NCBI RefSeq assembly: GCF_008369105.1 | Contig: NZ_VINQ01000001.1 | Location: forward strand, 516,065-580,064 | Length of the DNA: 64,000 bases | Source: Aquicoccus porphyridii | GTDB lineage: Bacteria > Pseudomonadota > Alphaproteobacteria > Rhodobacterales > Rhodobacteraceae | Direction: 5' to 3' | Program-made: the position numbers and the translations under genes | The notes under the pieces: model-generated | What the model saw: the letters and a program-made list of their open reading frames with translations, nothing else | Databases searched by the model: none | Told to the model about the DNA's origin: nothing | Part shown: positions 51,272-61,084 of the stretch, piece by piece | Numbering within the stretch: position 1 is the first letter of the stretch | Layout of the letters: the number at the start of each line of letters is the position of its first letter

Positions 51272-52087
51272 TCAGGCAAACCCCCGCAACCGCTCGGCGG
51301 CGATCCGGCCCAGCACGGCGCCCCGGGGCGCCAGCGGCACGAAGCGGATGTCGAGCGCATCGGGCAAGACCTGCCCAATGGCAAAGCCCGCGCCCTCGTA
51401 CATCACGAGGTCGCTCGGCTCGAGCAGGTCGATACTGTTGTGCAACCCGGTCGAGATCACCACCGGGATGCCGTGCCAGTGCAGCACGCGGTTGCAATGC
51501 ACATGCCCGCTCAGGATCGCGGCCACGTCATGCCCGGAGAGCCGCGCGGCCAGTGCCGCGCTGTCCTCGGGGGTGAGGCTTTCCCATGCCAGCCCGGCGC
51601 CTTGTGGCATGGCGGGCGGGTGGTGGCACAGGATCAGCTTGGGCAGGTCGGGATGCGCGGCCAGCGCCGCGTCGAGCAAGGCGAATTGATCGCCGTCGAT
51701 GGCGCCGCCGACCCGGCCGGGCACCGAACTGTCGAGCGCGATCACATGCAGCCCCGCCAGCACGCGGTCATGAAAGACGGGCGTCGCGTCGCGCGGTGCA
51801 TCGGGGTCAAAGACCGCGCGAAAGCCTTCACGCCCGTCATGGTTGCCCAGCGACATCACCACCGGCATCGGCAGGTCATCGAGCGCGGCCCTGACATGCC
51901 GGTAGCTTTCGACATCGCCGTGATTGGTCAGGTCGCCCGAGATCGCCACGAAATCGGGGGCTGGATCCATGCGCCCGATCTCGGCCAGCGCGTGGGCCAG
52001 CATCGCGGGCGTGTCGGAGAGGAGTTGCGGATCGTCGCGGCCCGGATCGGTGACGTGCAGGTCGGTCAGGTGAACGAAGCGGGTCAT
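51272..52087 (-). CDS. Class III metallophosphoesterase (CpdA/GpdQ-like phosphodiesterase)
   Basis: A 271-aa calcineurin-like enzyme with all five metal motifs: LTDLHVTD (Asp9, His11), ISGDLTNHGD, LGNHDGRE, LCHHPP and LSGHVHCNRV. It resembles cAMP and glycerophosphodiester phosphodiesterases. It is cytoplasmic. ATG 52087 is chosen, with GAGG seven bases upstream, over an in-frame TTG at 52093. Only two bases separate it from the transporter ATPase gene, so it is in the same transcript. This context suggests it hydrolyses an imported phosphodiester, but that is inference. Confidence 0.87.
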   Translation of the reverse strand: MTRFVHLTDLHVTDPGRDDPQLLSDTPAMLAHALAEIGRMDPAPDFVAISGDLTNHGDVESYRHVRAALDDLPMPVVMSLGNHDGREGFRAVFDPDAPRDATPVFHDRVLAGLHVIALDSSVPGRVGGAIDGDQFALLDAALAAHPDLPKLILCHHPPAMPQGAGLAWESLTPEDSAALAARLSGHDVAAILSGHVHCNRVLHWHGIPVVISTGLHNSIDLLEPSDLVMYEGAGFAIGQVLPDALDIRFVPLAPRGAVLGRIAAERLRGFA

Positions 52088-52089
52088 GG

Positions 52090-52872
52090 TCAATCCTCGA
52101 GTGCGGCCGCCGCCAGAAGGGTGCGGGTGTAATCTTGTGCAGGACGGGTCAGCACATCGCCCACGGGGCCGCGCTCGACCACCTGTCCCTCGCGCATCAC
52201 CAGCACATCGTCACAGATGCTTGAGACGACGGCAAGGTCATGGCTGATGAACAGGATTGCAAGGCCAAGATCGTCTTGCAAGTCCATGAGAAGGTTGAGG
52301 ATCTGGGCCTGAACGCTGACGTCCAGCGCCGACACGGCCTCGTCGGCGACGAGAAGCCGGGGGCGGGTGATGATGGCGCGGGCGATGGCGATGCGCTGGC
52401 GCTGCCCGCCGGAGAATTCATGCGGAAAGCGGTCGGCATGGTCGGCGCGCAGCCCGACCTGTTCGAGCGCCTGCGCCACCGCGCGCGCGTGATCGCCGCC
52501 CGCGCCCTGCGCGCGCAGTGGCTCGGCGATGGACCAGCCGATGCGGCGCCGTTGATCGAGCGAGCCGAACGGGTCCTGGAACACCATCTGGAAGCCGCGC
52601 CGCGCCGCACGCATCGCCGCCGGGGAGAGCTGCGCGAGATCCTGGCCGTCAAACACAACGCGGCCCGTGTCGGGCGTCTCGAACCCCATCACCAGCCGCG
52701 CCAGCGTCGATTTGCCCGACCCGCTTTCGCCGACGATGCCGAGCGTCTGCCCGGTTTCAAGCGTGAACGAGATGTCGCGCACCGCCGTCAGCATCGGCGC
52801 GGGCCGGAACAGCGACAGGCGCGGCAAGCGGTATTGGCGCGTCACCGCCTCGACCGAGAGAAGCGCACTCAT
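52090..52872 (-). CDS. Peptide-type ABC transporter ATP-binding protein (DppF-like)
   Basis: A 260-aa ATPase with Walker A GESGSGKSTLARLVMG, signature FSGGQRQRIAIARAI and Walker B LLVADEAVSALDVSVQ, as in the DppF/OppF class. ATG 52872 overlaps the DppD-like gene by four bases. It lacks the long OppF C-terminal Fe-S extension, as is common for the second ATPase. Confidence 0.9.
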   Translation of the reverse strand: MSALLSVEAVTRQYRLPRLSLFRPAPMLTAVRDISFTLETGQTLGIVGESGSGKSTLARLVMGFETPDTGRVVFDGQDLAQLSPAAMRAARRGFQMVFQDPFGSLDQRRRIGWSIAEPLRAQGAGGDHARAVAQALEQVGLRADHADRFPHEFSGGQRQRIAIARAIITRPRLLVADEAVSALDVSVQAQILNLLMDLQDDLGLAILFISHDLAVVSSICDDVLVMREGQVVERGPVGDVLTRPAQDYTRTLLAAAALED

Positions 52873-53834
52873 GCCCCTGCCCCTTTTGCGCGGGCCTGCA
52901 ACAGGTGGCAGGCGGCCCAGCTGTCGGGGGCCGTGGTCACCGGCTGCGGCATCTCGGCGGCGCAGCGCGCGATTTCCTGCCCGCAACGCCCCGAGAAGCG
53001 GCAGCCGCGCGGCAATTCCTGTGGCGGTGGCACGCTGCCCGGGATGGTGGGCAGGCGCCGCTTGCCATGCGCCGCGAGCGACGGGCGCGCGGAGAGAAGC
53101 CCGGCGGTGTAGGGATGCGCGGGGGCGCGCAGCACCTCGGCCGTGGCGCCGGTTTCGACCACGTCGCCGCCATACATCACCATGAGGCGCTCTGTCGTGC
53201 GGCTCACGGCGGCGAGATCGTGGCTGATGAAGAGCAGGCCCATCCGGCGCTCTTCGGCCAGCCGGACGAGAAGCCGCGTGATGCGCAGCGCCACGTTGGC
53301 GTCAAGTGCGGTGGTGGGCTCGTCCGCGATCAGGAGTTCGGGGTCACAAGCCAGCGCCAGCGCGATCAGCACCCGCTGACGCTGACCGCCGGAGAGCTGG
53401 TGCGGATATTGCGAGAGCCGCCGTTCGGGGTCGAGAATGCCGGTCTCGTCGAACAGCGCCAGCGCCTTGTCGCGCGCGGCACGCGGGGCGAGGCCGAGAT
53501 GCCGGATCAGCGGTTCGGCCACGGTATCACCCACCCGGCGCAGCGGGTTGAGCGCGCTCATCGGTTCCTGAAAGATCATCGCCATGCGCCGCGCCCGCAG
53601 CCGCCGCCACGCGGATTCATCCGCGCCGCACATCTCGGCCCCGTCGATGCGGATCGAGCCGGTGACGCTCAGCCCGTCGGGGACCATGCCCATCAGCGAC
53701 ATTGCCAGAAGCGTCTTGCCCGAGCCGCTTTCGCCGACCACGCCCAGCCGTTCGCCGGGGGCGACGTGCAGGCCCACATCGCGCAGGATCGGGCCCGCGG
53801 CGCTGGTGATGGAAAGCCCCTCGACCTCGATCAT
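52869..53834 (-). CDS. Peptide-type ABC transporter ATP-binding protein (DppD-like)
   Basis: A 321-aa ATPase with Walker A GESGSGKTLLAMSLMG, signature LSGGQRQRVLIALAL and the oligopeptide C-terminal domain with cysteine cluster (LPRGCRFSGRCGQEIARC). That cysteine motif binds an Fe-S cluster in DppD-type subunits. ATG 53834 overlaps the permease gene stop by four bases. Confidence 0.9.
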   Translation of the reverse strand: MIEVEGLSITSAAGPILRDVGLHVAPGERLGVVGESGSGKTLLAMSLMGMVPDGLSVTGSIRIDGAEMCGADESAWRRLRARRMAMIFQEPMSALNPLRRVGDTVAEPLIRHLGLAPRAARDKALALFDETGILDPERRLSQYPHQLSGGQRQRVLIALALACDPELLIADEPTTALDANVALRITRLLVRLAEERRMGLLFISHDLAAVSRTTERLMVMYGGDVVETGATAEVLRAPAHPYTAGLLSARPSLAAHGKRRLPTIPGSVPPPQELPRGCRFSGRCGQEIARCAAEMPQPVTTAPDSWAACHLLQARAKGAGA

Positions 53835-54661
53835 GCGCGTCGCTCCCGAACGAGGCGCGGGTCGGTCATGTCGCGCAACCCGTCGCCCAGAAGGCCAAAG
53901 CCCAGAACCGCGACAAAGATGCACAAGCCCGGCCAGATCGCCAGTTGCGGGGCGAGATACATGAGCGTCTGCGCCTCGGACAGCATCCGCCCCCACGAGG
54001 GCGCGGGCGGTTGCGCGCCAAGCCCGAGGTAGGAGAGCGCCGCCTCGGTCAGGATCGCGACCGCGAATTCGATCGTGGCCTGAACGATGACGGGTGCGGC
54101 GATGTTGGGCAGGATGTGATCGCGCGAGATGGCGAAACGGCCCATCCCCGCCGCGCGCGCCGCATAGACATATTCGCGGTGCCAGACCTGGTTGGCGGCC
54201 GCGCGCGACACCCGCGCGAAGATCGGGATGTTGATGAAGGCGATGGCGACCACCACCACGCTCAGCGAGGGGCCATAGGCCGCCGCCAGCATGATCGCGA
54301 AGAGCAGCGCCGGGAAGGCAAAACCGAGGTCCGAGACGCGCATGATCGCCTCTTCGGTCCAGCCGCCGCGCGCCGCCGCCAAGAGGCCAAGCGATGTCCC
54401 CAGAACACAGCCCACCCCCACCGCCAGCATCGCCACCATCATCGAATTGCCCGCCGCCACCATCAGTTGCGACACGAGATCGCGGCCAAGCTGATCGGTG
54501 CCCAGCCAGTGTTCGGCGCTGGCGGGGGCGAATTTCTGCGCCACGTTGATCACCGCGTGGGGGTGCGGTGTCCAGATCACCGACAGGAGTGCCACGCCAC
54601 AGACCAGCGTCACCAGTGCGGCACCGATGACCAGGTTCGGGGAAAGCCGGCGTTCACTCAT
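53831..54661 (-). CDS. Peptide-type ABC transporter permease (DppC-like)
   Basis: A 276-aa permease with an N-terminal helix, the OppC-type segment APASAEHWLGTDQLGRDLVSQ near 43, and the EAA loop YVYAARAAGMGRFAISRDHILPNI. It overlaps both neighbours by four bases. Confidence 0.9.
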   Translation of the reverse strand: MSERRLSPNLVIGAALVTLVCGVALLSVIWTPHPHAVINVAQKFAPASAEHWLGTDQLGRDLVSQLMVAAGNSMMVAMLAVGVGCVLGTSLGLLAAARGGWTEEAIMRVSDLGFAFPALLFAIMLAAAYGPSLSVVVVAIAFINIPIFARVSRAAANQVWHREYVYAARAAGMGRFAISRDHILPNIAAPVIVQATIEFAVAILTEAALSYLGLGAQPPAPSWGRMLSEAQTLMYLAPQLAIWPGLCIFVAVLGFGLLGDGLRDMTDPRLVRERRA

Positions 54662-55605
54662 CCCCTAGCCTCGCGCAGGCGGGGGTCGATGACCACATAG
54701 GCGATATCGACAAGGAAATTCGCCGTCACCACCAGCGCGGCAAAGAGCATCACCAGCGCCTGTACCGTGATCAGGTCGCGATTGGCGATGGATTGGAACA
54801 GGAGCCGCCCCAGCCCGGGCAGGTAGAACACGTTCTCGATGACGATCGTGCCGGTGACGAGCCCGGCGAATTGCAGCCCCACGATGGTCACGATCGGCAC
54901 CAGCGCGTTGGGCAGCACATGGCGCCAGAGCACATGGCGCGACCCGAAGCCGGTGGCCCGCGCGGTGCGCACGAAATCGAGCCGCATCACCTCGAGCGCG
55001 GCGGAGCGCGTGACCCGGGCCAGCACCGCCGACTGCACCAAGGCAAGTGCCGCCGTGGGCAACACCAGCGAGCGCAGCGCCGCGACCGGATCGCCCCAAC
55101 CGGGAAAGCCGCCCGGCGGCAGCCAACGCAACTTGACCGCGAACAAGAGAACCAGAAGCATCGACAGCCAGAAGGCCGGGATCGCGATGCCCATCTGGCT
55201 CAGAAGCATGATGCCCCAATCGCCCGGGCGGCCATGACGCGCCGCCGCCGTGATGCCCAGCACCAGCGCCAGCAGCACGGTCACGACCATGCCGGACAGC
55301 GCCAGTGAAAAGGTGAGCGGCAGGCGTTCGGCGATGAGGCCCGAGACCGGCACGCCGAAGGAATAGCTTTCGCCGAAATCGCCGCGTAACGCGCCCGCGA
55401 CCCAGTCGAGATAGCGCAGGATCACCGGTTGATCGAGACCGAGGCGCGCGCGCAGGGCGGCGCGCGCCTCTTCTGTTGAGTCGATCCCGAGGATGGTGAG
55501 CGCCGGATCGCCGGGCAGCACGTTCATCACCGCGAAGACCACGACCGACACCGCCCAGAGCGTCAGGAGGAATCCGGCGAGCCGCCGGGCGATGAAATAG
55601 CTCAT
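54658..55605 (-). CDS. Peptide-type ABC transporter permease (DppB-like)
   Basis: A 315-aa permease starting SYFIARRLAGFLLTLWAVSVVVFAVMNVLPGDPA, the DppB hallmark, with EAA loop FVRTARATGFGSRHVLWRHVLPNAL. It lies 33 bases after the substrate-binding protein gene and overlaps the DppC-like gene by four. Confidence 0.9.
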   Translation of the reverse strand: MSYFIARRLAGFLLTLWAVSVVVFAVMNVLPGDPALTILGIDSTEEARAALRARLGLDQPVILRYLDWVAGALRGDFGESYSFGVPVSGLIAERLPLTFSLALSGMVVTVLLALVLGITAAARHGRPGDWGIMLLSQMGIAIPAFWLSMLLVLLFAVKLRWLPPGGFPGWGDPVAALRSLVLPTAALALVQSAVLARVTRSAALEVMRLDFVRTARATGFGSRHVLWRHVLPNALVPIVTIVGLQFAGLVTGTIVIENVFYLPGLGRLLFQSIANRDLITVQALVMLFAALVVTANFLVDIAYVVIDPRLREARG

Positions 55606-55638
55606 GCCTTCATACCGATCCGGGTTGCGTTCAGCGTG

Positions 55639-57135
55639 TCACTCGGCCCAGGACATGCTGGCGCGCGGCTCGTAGAGCACCGGCGAGGCGGTCCAGTAGC
55701 CGCGCAGGCGCGCGTCATAGACCCCGAGCCGTGGCAGTTGGAAGAGGAAGCCGTGAATGGCGTTCTCGGTCAGGTATTCCTGCCCCTGCCGCAACAGGTC
55801 GTTGCGCGTGTCGGGGTCGGCCTCGGTGCTGATCCGGTTCCAGAGATCGGTGAAATCCGGGTCTTCAAATCCATAGAAATAGGACTTGCCACGCGCGAAA
55901 TTGCCCATGTCGTTGGGGCTTGTATGCGCGATGATGGTCATGTCGTAATTCTGCTTCTTGTAGATCTCGTCGAGCCAGAAGCCCCATTCGACATTCTCGA
56001 CCTTGGCGTCGATCCCGGCGGCGGTCAGCTGGGCCTGGATGATCTCGCCCGAGCGCATGGCATAGGGGAAGGGCGGCACGCGGATGGTCATCGTGCTGCC
56101 CGCGACGCCGGCTTCCTCGAACATGGCGCGGGCCGTGTCGGGGTCATGCGGATAGGTGTCCAGCAGATCAACATAGGCGGGGCCGTGCGGCGGATAGAAG
56201 CTGCCGATCGGGGTGGCGCGGCCATACATCGCCCCGTCGATGATCGCGGCACGGTCGATGGCGTGGCTCACTGCGCGGCGCACCTCGACATTGTCGAAGG
56301 GTGGCTTGGCGTTGTTCATGGCAAGGATCACCTCGCCCTCGGTGCTGCCCATGGTGACGGTGAAGCGCGGATCGGCCTCGAATTGCGGCAGCATCTCGGG
56401 GGCGGGAAAGCCCGGGAAGGCGTCAAGCTCGCCCGACAGGAGCGCGGCGCTGGCCGCGGCGGGATCGGAGATGAAGCGGATCACCACCTTGTCCAAGGCC
56501 ACATCGGCGGCATCGCGGTAATCGGGGTTCTTCGCGAGGGTGAGCCGGTCGCCCCGCGTCCAGCTATCGAAGCGGTAGGCGCCGGTGCCGATGGGCGCGG
56601 TCTTGAGCTGGTCCACGCTCTCGGGTGCGACGATCGAGGCATCGCCCCGCGCGATGTTGAACAGGAAGAATGCATCCGGGTTCTTCAGCACCATCTCGAC
56701 CGTGTGCGAGTCGATGACCGTGACGCTTTCCACCGGGCTGAAAATGCCCTTGGTCGGGTTCTCGCTGTCGTCGGCCATGGCGCGGTCGAACGAGAATTTC
56801 ACATCCTCGGCGTCAAAGGCGGTGCCGTCGTGATAGGTGACCCCCTGGCGCAGGTTGAAGCGATAGGTCAGCCCGTCGTCGGAGATGGTCCAGCTTTCGG
56901 CCAGTGCGGGAAGAACCTCGCCCGATTCGTTCGCGACGGTCAGCGACTCCAGCACGTTATGGGTGATGATCCCGTCGATGGCCGCGGTCGCGTCACTGGT
57001 CGGATCGAGCGTCGTCGGCTCCTGTTGAAAGCCGATGGATACCGATGTTTCGGCCGATGCCGCCGTTGCACCAAAGGCGATGGCGAGCGCGAATGCGCCT
57101 GCCAGGCCTGTGCCTGAGATTCGTGTGAAAGCCAT
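55639..57135 (-). CDS. Peptide-type ABC transporter substrate-binding protein (SBP family 5)
   Basis: A 498-aa periplasmic protein. The Sec signal peptide ends ATAASA near residue 28. The mature N-terminus SIGFQQEPTTLDPTSDATAAID and the segment LRQGVTYHDGTAFDAEDVKFSFDRAM are characteristic of family 5 binding proteins. It is the first gene of the transporter operon. Ligands of this family include peptides, nickel, opines, glutathione and other compounds. The phosphoesterase and phosphatase genes at the operon end hint at a phosphorylated ligand. ATG 57135 has AAGAAGGGGACA upstream. Confidence 0.9.
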   Translation of the reverse strand: MAFTRISGTGLAGAFALAIAFGATAASAETSVSIGFQQEPTTLDPTSDATAAIDGIITHNVLESLTVANESGEVLPALAESWTISDDGLTYRFNLRQGVTYHDGTAFDAEDVKFSFDRAMADDSENPTKGIFSPVESVTVIDSHTVEMVLKNPDAFFLFNIARGDASIVAPESVDQLKTAPIGTGAYRFDSWTRGDRLTLAKNPDYRDAADVALDKVVIRFISDPAAASAALLSGELDAFPGFPAPEMLPQFEADPRFTVTMGSTEGEVILAMNNAKPPFDNVEVRRAVSHAIDRAAIIDGAMYGRATPIGSFYPPHGPAYVDLLDTYPHDPDTARAMFEEAGVAGSTMTIRVPPFPYAMRSGEIIQAQLTAAGIDAKVENVEWGFWLDEIYKKQNYDMTIIAHTSPNDMGNFARGKSYFYGFEDPDFTDLWNRISTEADPDTRNDLLRQGQEYLTENAIHGFLFQLPRLGVYDARLRGYWTASPVLYEPRASMSWAE

Positions 57136-57292
57136 GCTTGTCCCCTTCTTACGATGCGCAGGGGCTTTGGGGAGTCGGGATGACCCCCAAGGCCGCCATT
57201 GTCGCCAAGCCCGGGGTTAAGCCTAGCGTTTGACAGTCATGTGACGCCAGCAAAATTTACCTCGCGTCAGCCTGTCAAAGAGGCACGGCACG

Positions 57293-58093
57293 TCACTCGG
57301 GGCGGACGCGCGCGGCGGTCTTGTCGGCAAAGGCCTTGAGCCGGGCGCGCGCGGGTTCCTGCGTGTTGACGATGCCCGCGACCACCGATTCCGCATAGGC
57401 GGCATCGAGTGCCGACATGTTCTGCATGTGGCTGATCGCCGAGCAGATCGCGAAATTCGTGAGCGGCAGGTTGTCGGCCGAGCGCGCGGCGAGTTCGCGC
57501 GCCGTGACCATGCTGTCCTCGACGAGATATTGCGCGAGACCCACGTCCACGGCCTCCAGCCCTTTATAGACGCGGCCGGTGAGCATCATGTCGACCATCC
57601 GTGCCTTGCCCACGAGGTCGGCCACGCGGATCGTGGCGCCACCGCCGGTGAAGAGGCCGCGCTGGCCCTCGGGCAGGGCGAAATAGGTGCCGTGATCGGC
57701 CACGCGGATATGCGCGGCGCTGGCCAGTTCGAGCCCGCCGCCCACGACCGCGCCCTTGAGCGCCGCGATGATCGGCACGCCGCCATATTCCATCTTGTTG
57801 AACGCCTCGTGCCAGCGCAGGCACAGATGCATGAAATCCTCGGGGCGGCGATCCGCGTCGTGATGTTCGATGAGGTCGAGCCCGGCGCAGAAATGATCGC
57901 CCTCGGCGGCCAGCACGATCGCCTTGGCACCGAGGCGCCCGGCCTTGGAAAACACCTCGACCATTTCTTCTACCGTGTGGGAATCGAGCGCGTTGCGCTT
58001 GGCCGGACGGGCGAGGGTGATTGTCCAGACCCCGTTTTCCTCGGTTTCGATGCGCAGGTTCTGCACCTCTTGCTTCAGTCGCTCAACACTCAT
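57293..58093 (-). CDS. Crotonase/enoyl-CoA hydratase family protein
   Basis: A 266-aa crotonase with the oxyanion-hole regions [14 protein letters not shown] near 66 and [21 protein letters not shown] near 108, and the Glu-containing [19 protein letters not shown] near 138. The 2-enoyl-CoA hydratase activity is likely but other crotonase reactions are possible. ATG 58093 has an AACCGGAGGAACC ribosome binding site. It is monocistronic between two transporter operons; a paralogue is the anthranilate-cluster crotonase at 36511. Confidence 0.85.
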   Translation of the reverse strand: MSVERLKQEVQNLRIETEENGVWTITLARPAKRNALDSHTVEEMVEVFSKAGRLGAKAIVLAAEGDHFCAGLDLIEHHDADRRPEDFMHLCLRWHEAFNKMEYGGVPIIAALKGAVVGGGLELASAAHIRVADHGTYFALPEGQRGLFTGGGATIRVADLVGKARMVDMMLTGRVYKGLEAVDVGLAQYLVEDSMVTARELAARSADNLPLTNFAICSAISHMQNMSALDAAYAESVVAGIVNTQEPARARLKAFADKTAARVRPE

Positions 58094-58214
58094 CTTCGGT
58101 TCCTCCGGTTGTCTCTTGCATCACTGCGGGCGACGGCCCGCCGCGCCCCATGATCCTGATGACATGCGGATACTGTCTTGCCTCGCCGGGGAAAAGCCGA
58201 AACTGGGGTGCGGC
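58094..58214. other. Gap with a GC-rich hairpin
   Basis: GCGGGC-GACG-GCCCGC (58126-58141) lies after the ugpC stop on the minus strand. No T tract follows, so termination is uncertain. It also carries the leader of the crotonase gene. Confidence 0.35.
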
Positions 58215-59264
58215 TTACAACCGGTGGCCGGTTTCGGGATCGAACAGGTGACAATCGACCGGATCGACGCCAAAGCGCATCGCCTCGCCGCCGTGGCTGG
58301 CGAGATGCACGCCCTGAAGGCTGGCGGTGAAGGCGATCTCGGTGCCCGCAAGGCGCCCGTGCAGGAGCGTGTTGGCGCCCAGCGGCTCGGCCAGGAGAAC
58401 CTCCATCGCCAGCGGCCCCTCGGCGTCGGGCGCCACGTGCTCGGGGCGCAGGCCGAGCTTGACCGGGCCCGCGCGCTTGCCGGTCTCGGCCACCGCCACG
58501 TCGCCCAGCATCACCCGCCCACCTTCGATGCGCGCATCGAGCACGTTCATCGCCGGGCTGCCGATGAACTGTGCCGCGAACAGCGATTGCGGTGTCTCGT
58601 AGACCTCCATCGGGGTGCCGATCTGTTCGGCCACGCCGGCATTCATCACGATCATCCGGTCGGCCATGGTCATCGCCTCGACCTGATCATGGGTCACGTA
58701 AAGCGCCGTGACCCCGAGTTTCGACTGCAATTCCTTGATTTCGAGCCGCATCTGCACCCGCAGCTTGGCATCGAGATTGGAAAGCGGCTCGTCAAAGAGG
58801 AACACCGACGGTTCGCGCACGATCGCACGGCCCATGGCGACGCGCTGGCGCTGCCCGCCCGAAAGCTGCTTGGGGCGCCGGTCGAGCAGGCCATCGAGCT
58901 GGAGAAGCTCTGCCGCCGCTTCGACCTTGGTGGCGATCTCGGGTTTGGAGAGGCCCGCGATCTTGAGGCCATAGCCCATGTTCTGCGCCACGGTCATGTG
59001 CGGATAAAGCGCGTAGTTCTGGAACACCATGGCGATGTCGCGGTCCATCGGTTCCTTGTCGTTGGCCCGCTCGCCCCCGATCAGAACCTCGCCCCCGGTC
59101 ACGGTTTCAAGCCCGGCGACCATCCGCAGGAGCGTGGACTTGCCACAGCCCGAGGGGCCGACGATGACGATGAATTCGCCATCCGCGATCTCCATGTCGA
59201 TCCCGTGGATCACCTCGTCGGGGCCAAAGCTCTTGCGCAGGTCTTTGAGCGTTACAGTCGCCAT
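58215..59264 (-). CDS. ugpC: Glycerol-3-phosphate ABC transporter ATP-binding protein
   Basis: A 349-aa ATPase of the MalK/UgpC class with Walker A GPSGCGKSTLLRM, signature LSGGQRQRVAMGRAI and Walker B VFLFDEPLSNLD, followed by a C-terminal TOBE regulatory domain (VKLGLRPEHV). It follows ugpE by four bases and completes ugpBAEC. In other bacteria this ATPase is shared among sugar transporters; here its location ties it to UgpBAE. Confidence 0.88.
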   Translation of the reverse strand: MATVTLKDLRKSFGPDEVIHGIDMEIADGEFIVIVGPSGCGKSTLLRMVAGLETVTGGEVLIGGERANDKEPMDRDIAMVFQNYALYPHMTVAQNMGYGLKIAGLSKPEIATKVEAAAELLQLDGLLDRRPKQLSGGQRQRVAMGRAIVREPSVFLFDEPLSNLDAKLRVQMRLEIKELQSKLGVTALYVTHDQVEAMTMADRMIVMNAGVAEQIGTPMEVYETPQSLFAAQFIGSPAMNVLDARIEGGRVMLGDVAVAETGKRAGPVKLGLRPEHVAPDAEGPLAMEVLLAEPLGANTLLHGRLAGTEIAFTASLQGVHLASHGGEAMRFGVDPVDCHLFDPETGHRL

Positions 59265-59268
59265 CTTG

Positions 59269-60126
59269 TCATTTCTCGCTATCTACAAGGCCACGGATGA
59301 ACAGTTTCTGCATCGACACCACCACGATCACCGGCGGGATCATCGCGAGGATCGAGGTGGCCATGATGACCGGCCATTCGGCCACATCATCGCCGGAGGG
59401 GAACATCTGCTTGATGCCCATCACGATGGTGTTCATCTCGGGGTCGGTGGTGATCAGCAGCGGCCACAGATACTGGTTCCAGCCATAGATGAACAGGATC
59501 ACGAAAAGGGCGGCCACGTTGGTCCGGCTCATCGGCACCACGATGTCGATGAAGAACCGCATCGGCCCGGCCCCGTCGACGCGCGCCGCTTCGGCCAGCT
59601 CGTCCGGGATGGTGAGGAAGAACTGCCGGAAGAGGAAGGTCGCCGTGGCCGAGGCGATCAGCGGGAAGATGAGGCCCGAATAGCTGTTGAGCATGCCAAA
59701 CCCCGCGATCACCTCGTAGGTCGGAACGATCCGCACCTCGACCGGCAGCATCAACGTGATGAAGATCATCCAGAAAAAGAAAATCCGCCCCGGAAAGCGG
59801 AAATAGACGATGGCAAAGGCCGACAGCAGCGAGATGACGATCTTGCCCACCGCGATGCCCATCGCCATGATCAGCGAATTGAGCAGCATTGTGGCCACCG
59901 GCACGTTCACCCCCGAAAAGAGCGCGGCCTTGTAGTTTTCCCAGAACTGGTCACCGGGCCAGATCGGCATCGGCGGGCGCACGATCTCGGGCTGGGTCAC
60001 GGTCGAGGCGACGAAAGCCAGCCAGATCGGGAAGAAGATCACCAGAACGCCGAGGATCATCAGGACATGGGTCAACCACAGCCCCGCGCCGCGCTTTTCG
60101 ACCATGCCGCTTGGGTGGCTCGCCAT
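59269..60126 (-). CDS. ugpE: Glycerol-3-phosphate ABC transporter permease
   Basis: A 285-aa permease with six helices and the EAA loop [23 protein letters not shown]. It contains the UgpE-like segment [21 protein letters not shown] and [21 protein letters not shown]. It shares one base with the ugpA stop. A second ATG eight codons downstream (60105) is a possible start. Confidence 0.9.
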   Translation of the reverse strand: MASHPSGMVEKRGAGLWLTHVLMILGVLVIFFPIWLAFVASTVTQPEIVRPPMPIWPGDQFWENYKAALFSGVNVPVATMLLNSLIMAMGIAVGKIVISLLSAFAIVYFRFPGRIFFFWMIFITLMLPVEVRIVPTYEVIAGFGMLNSYSGLIFPLIASATATFLFRQFFLTIPDELAEAARVDGAGPMRFFIDIVVPMSRTNVAALFVILFIYGWNQYLWPLLITTDPEMNTIVMGIKQMFPSGDDVAEWPVIMATSILAMIPPVIVVVSMQKLFIRGLVDSEK

Positions 60127-61007
60127 CAGTAATGCACCCTCTTCTCGATGAACTTGAACTGCAACACGGTCAGCAGGCCGACCACCAGCAGGAGAACCAC
60201 GGATTGCGCCGAGGAAGACCCCAGATCCTGTCCGACGAACCCGTCGGAATAGACCTTGTAGACGAGGATGGTGGTGGCCTGTTGCGGCCCGCCCGAGGTG
60301 ATCGTGTGAATGACGCCGAAGGTCTCGAAAAAGGAATAGACCACGTTCACCACCAGAAGAAAGAACGTGGTCGGCGACAGAAGCGGCAGCACGATGGTGA
60401 AGAACCGCCGCCAGAACCGTGCACCGTCAATCGCCGCCGCCTCGATCACCGAGCGCGGCACCGCCTGCAACGCGGCGAAGAAGAAGAGGAAATTATAGCT
60501 GATCCGCCCCCAGGCCGAGGCCACCACGACAAGGCCCATCGCCTCGCTCCCGTTGAGGACGTGGTTCCAGTCATAGCCCAGTTGCCCGAGATACCATGAC
60601 ACCACGCCCACCCGGGTGTTGAACATGAACAGCCACAGCACCCCCGCCACCGCCGGGGCCACCGCATAGGGCCAGATCAGCAGCGTGCGATAGACGCCCG
60701 AGCCCTTGATCAGCCGATCCGCCAGCACCGCGAGGAACAGCGCCGGGATCATCGAGGCCAGCGTGACGAGGATGGAAAACAGCGCGGTGGTATAGAACGA
60801 CGCCCGGTAATGCCGGTCGCCGAAGAGATATTCGAAATTTCCCATGCCCACGAACTGTGTCGACAATCCGAACGGATCGGGGATGAAGAGCGATTGCCAG
60901 ACCGCCTGCCCGGCCGGATAGAAAAAGAAAACCGCCGAGATGAAAACCTGCGGCGCGATCAGCAAAAGCGGCAGCATCCAGCCGCGAAAGGTCACGCGTT
61001 TTTCCAT
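60126..61007 (-). CDS. ugpA: Glycerol-3-phosphate ABC transporter permease
   Basis: A 293-aa permease starting [20 protein letters not shown]. The UgpA-like segment [24 protein letters not shown] and EAA loop [24 protein letters not shown] are evident. ATG 61007 is chosen; the longer frame to 61070 runs through the hairpin between ugpB and ugpA. A terminator-like hairpin upstream probably lowers its expression relative to ugpB. Confidence 0.9.
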   Translation of the reverse strand: MEKRVTFRGWMLPLLLIAPQVFISAVFFFYPAGQAVWQSLFIPDPFGLSTQFVGMGNFEYLFGDRHYRASFYTTALFSILVTLASMIPALFLAVLADRLIKGSGVYRTLLIWPYAVAPAVAGVLWLFMFNTRVGVVSWYLGQLGYDWNHVLNGSEAMGLVVVASAWGRISYNFLFFFAALQAVPRSVIEAAAIDGARFWRRFFTIVLPLLSPTTFFLLVVNVVYSFFETFGVIHTITSGGPQQATTILVYKVYSDGFVGQDLGSSSAQSVVLLLVVGLLTVLQFKFIEKRVHY

Positions 61008-61037
61008 GCCCCTGCCCCCTTGGCCCCCTTGGCGGCG

Positions 61038-61070
61038 AAAAATGGCGGGCCCCGCGAAAGGGCCCGCCAT
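61038..61070 (-). terminator. Intraoperon terminator-like hairpin between ugpB and ugpA
   Basis: A perfect 11-bp stem, ATGGCGGGCCC (61042-61052) with GGGCCCGCCAT (61060-61070), and a seven-base loop. On the minus strand TTTTT follows. It begins 14 bases after the ugpB stop. It likely makes most transcripts end after ugpB, giving an excess of binding protein. Confidence 0.75.
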
Positions 61071-61084
61071 CCGTCACGTTGCGC

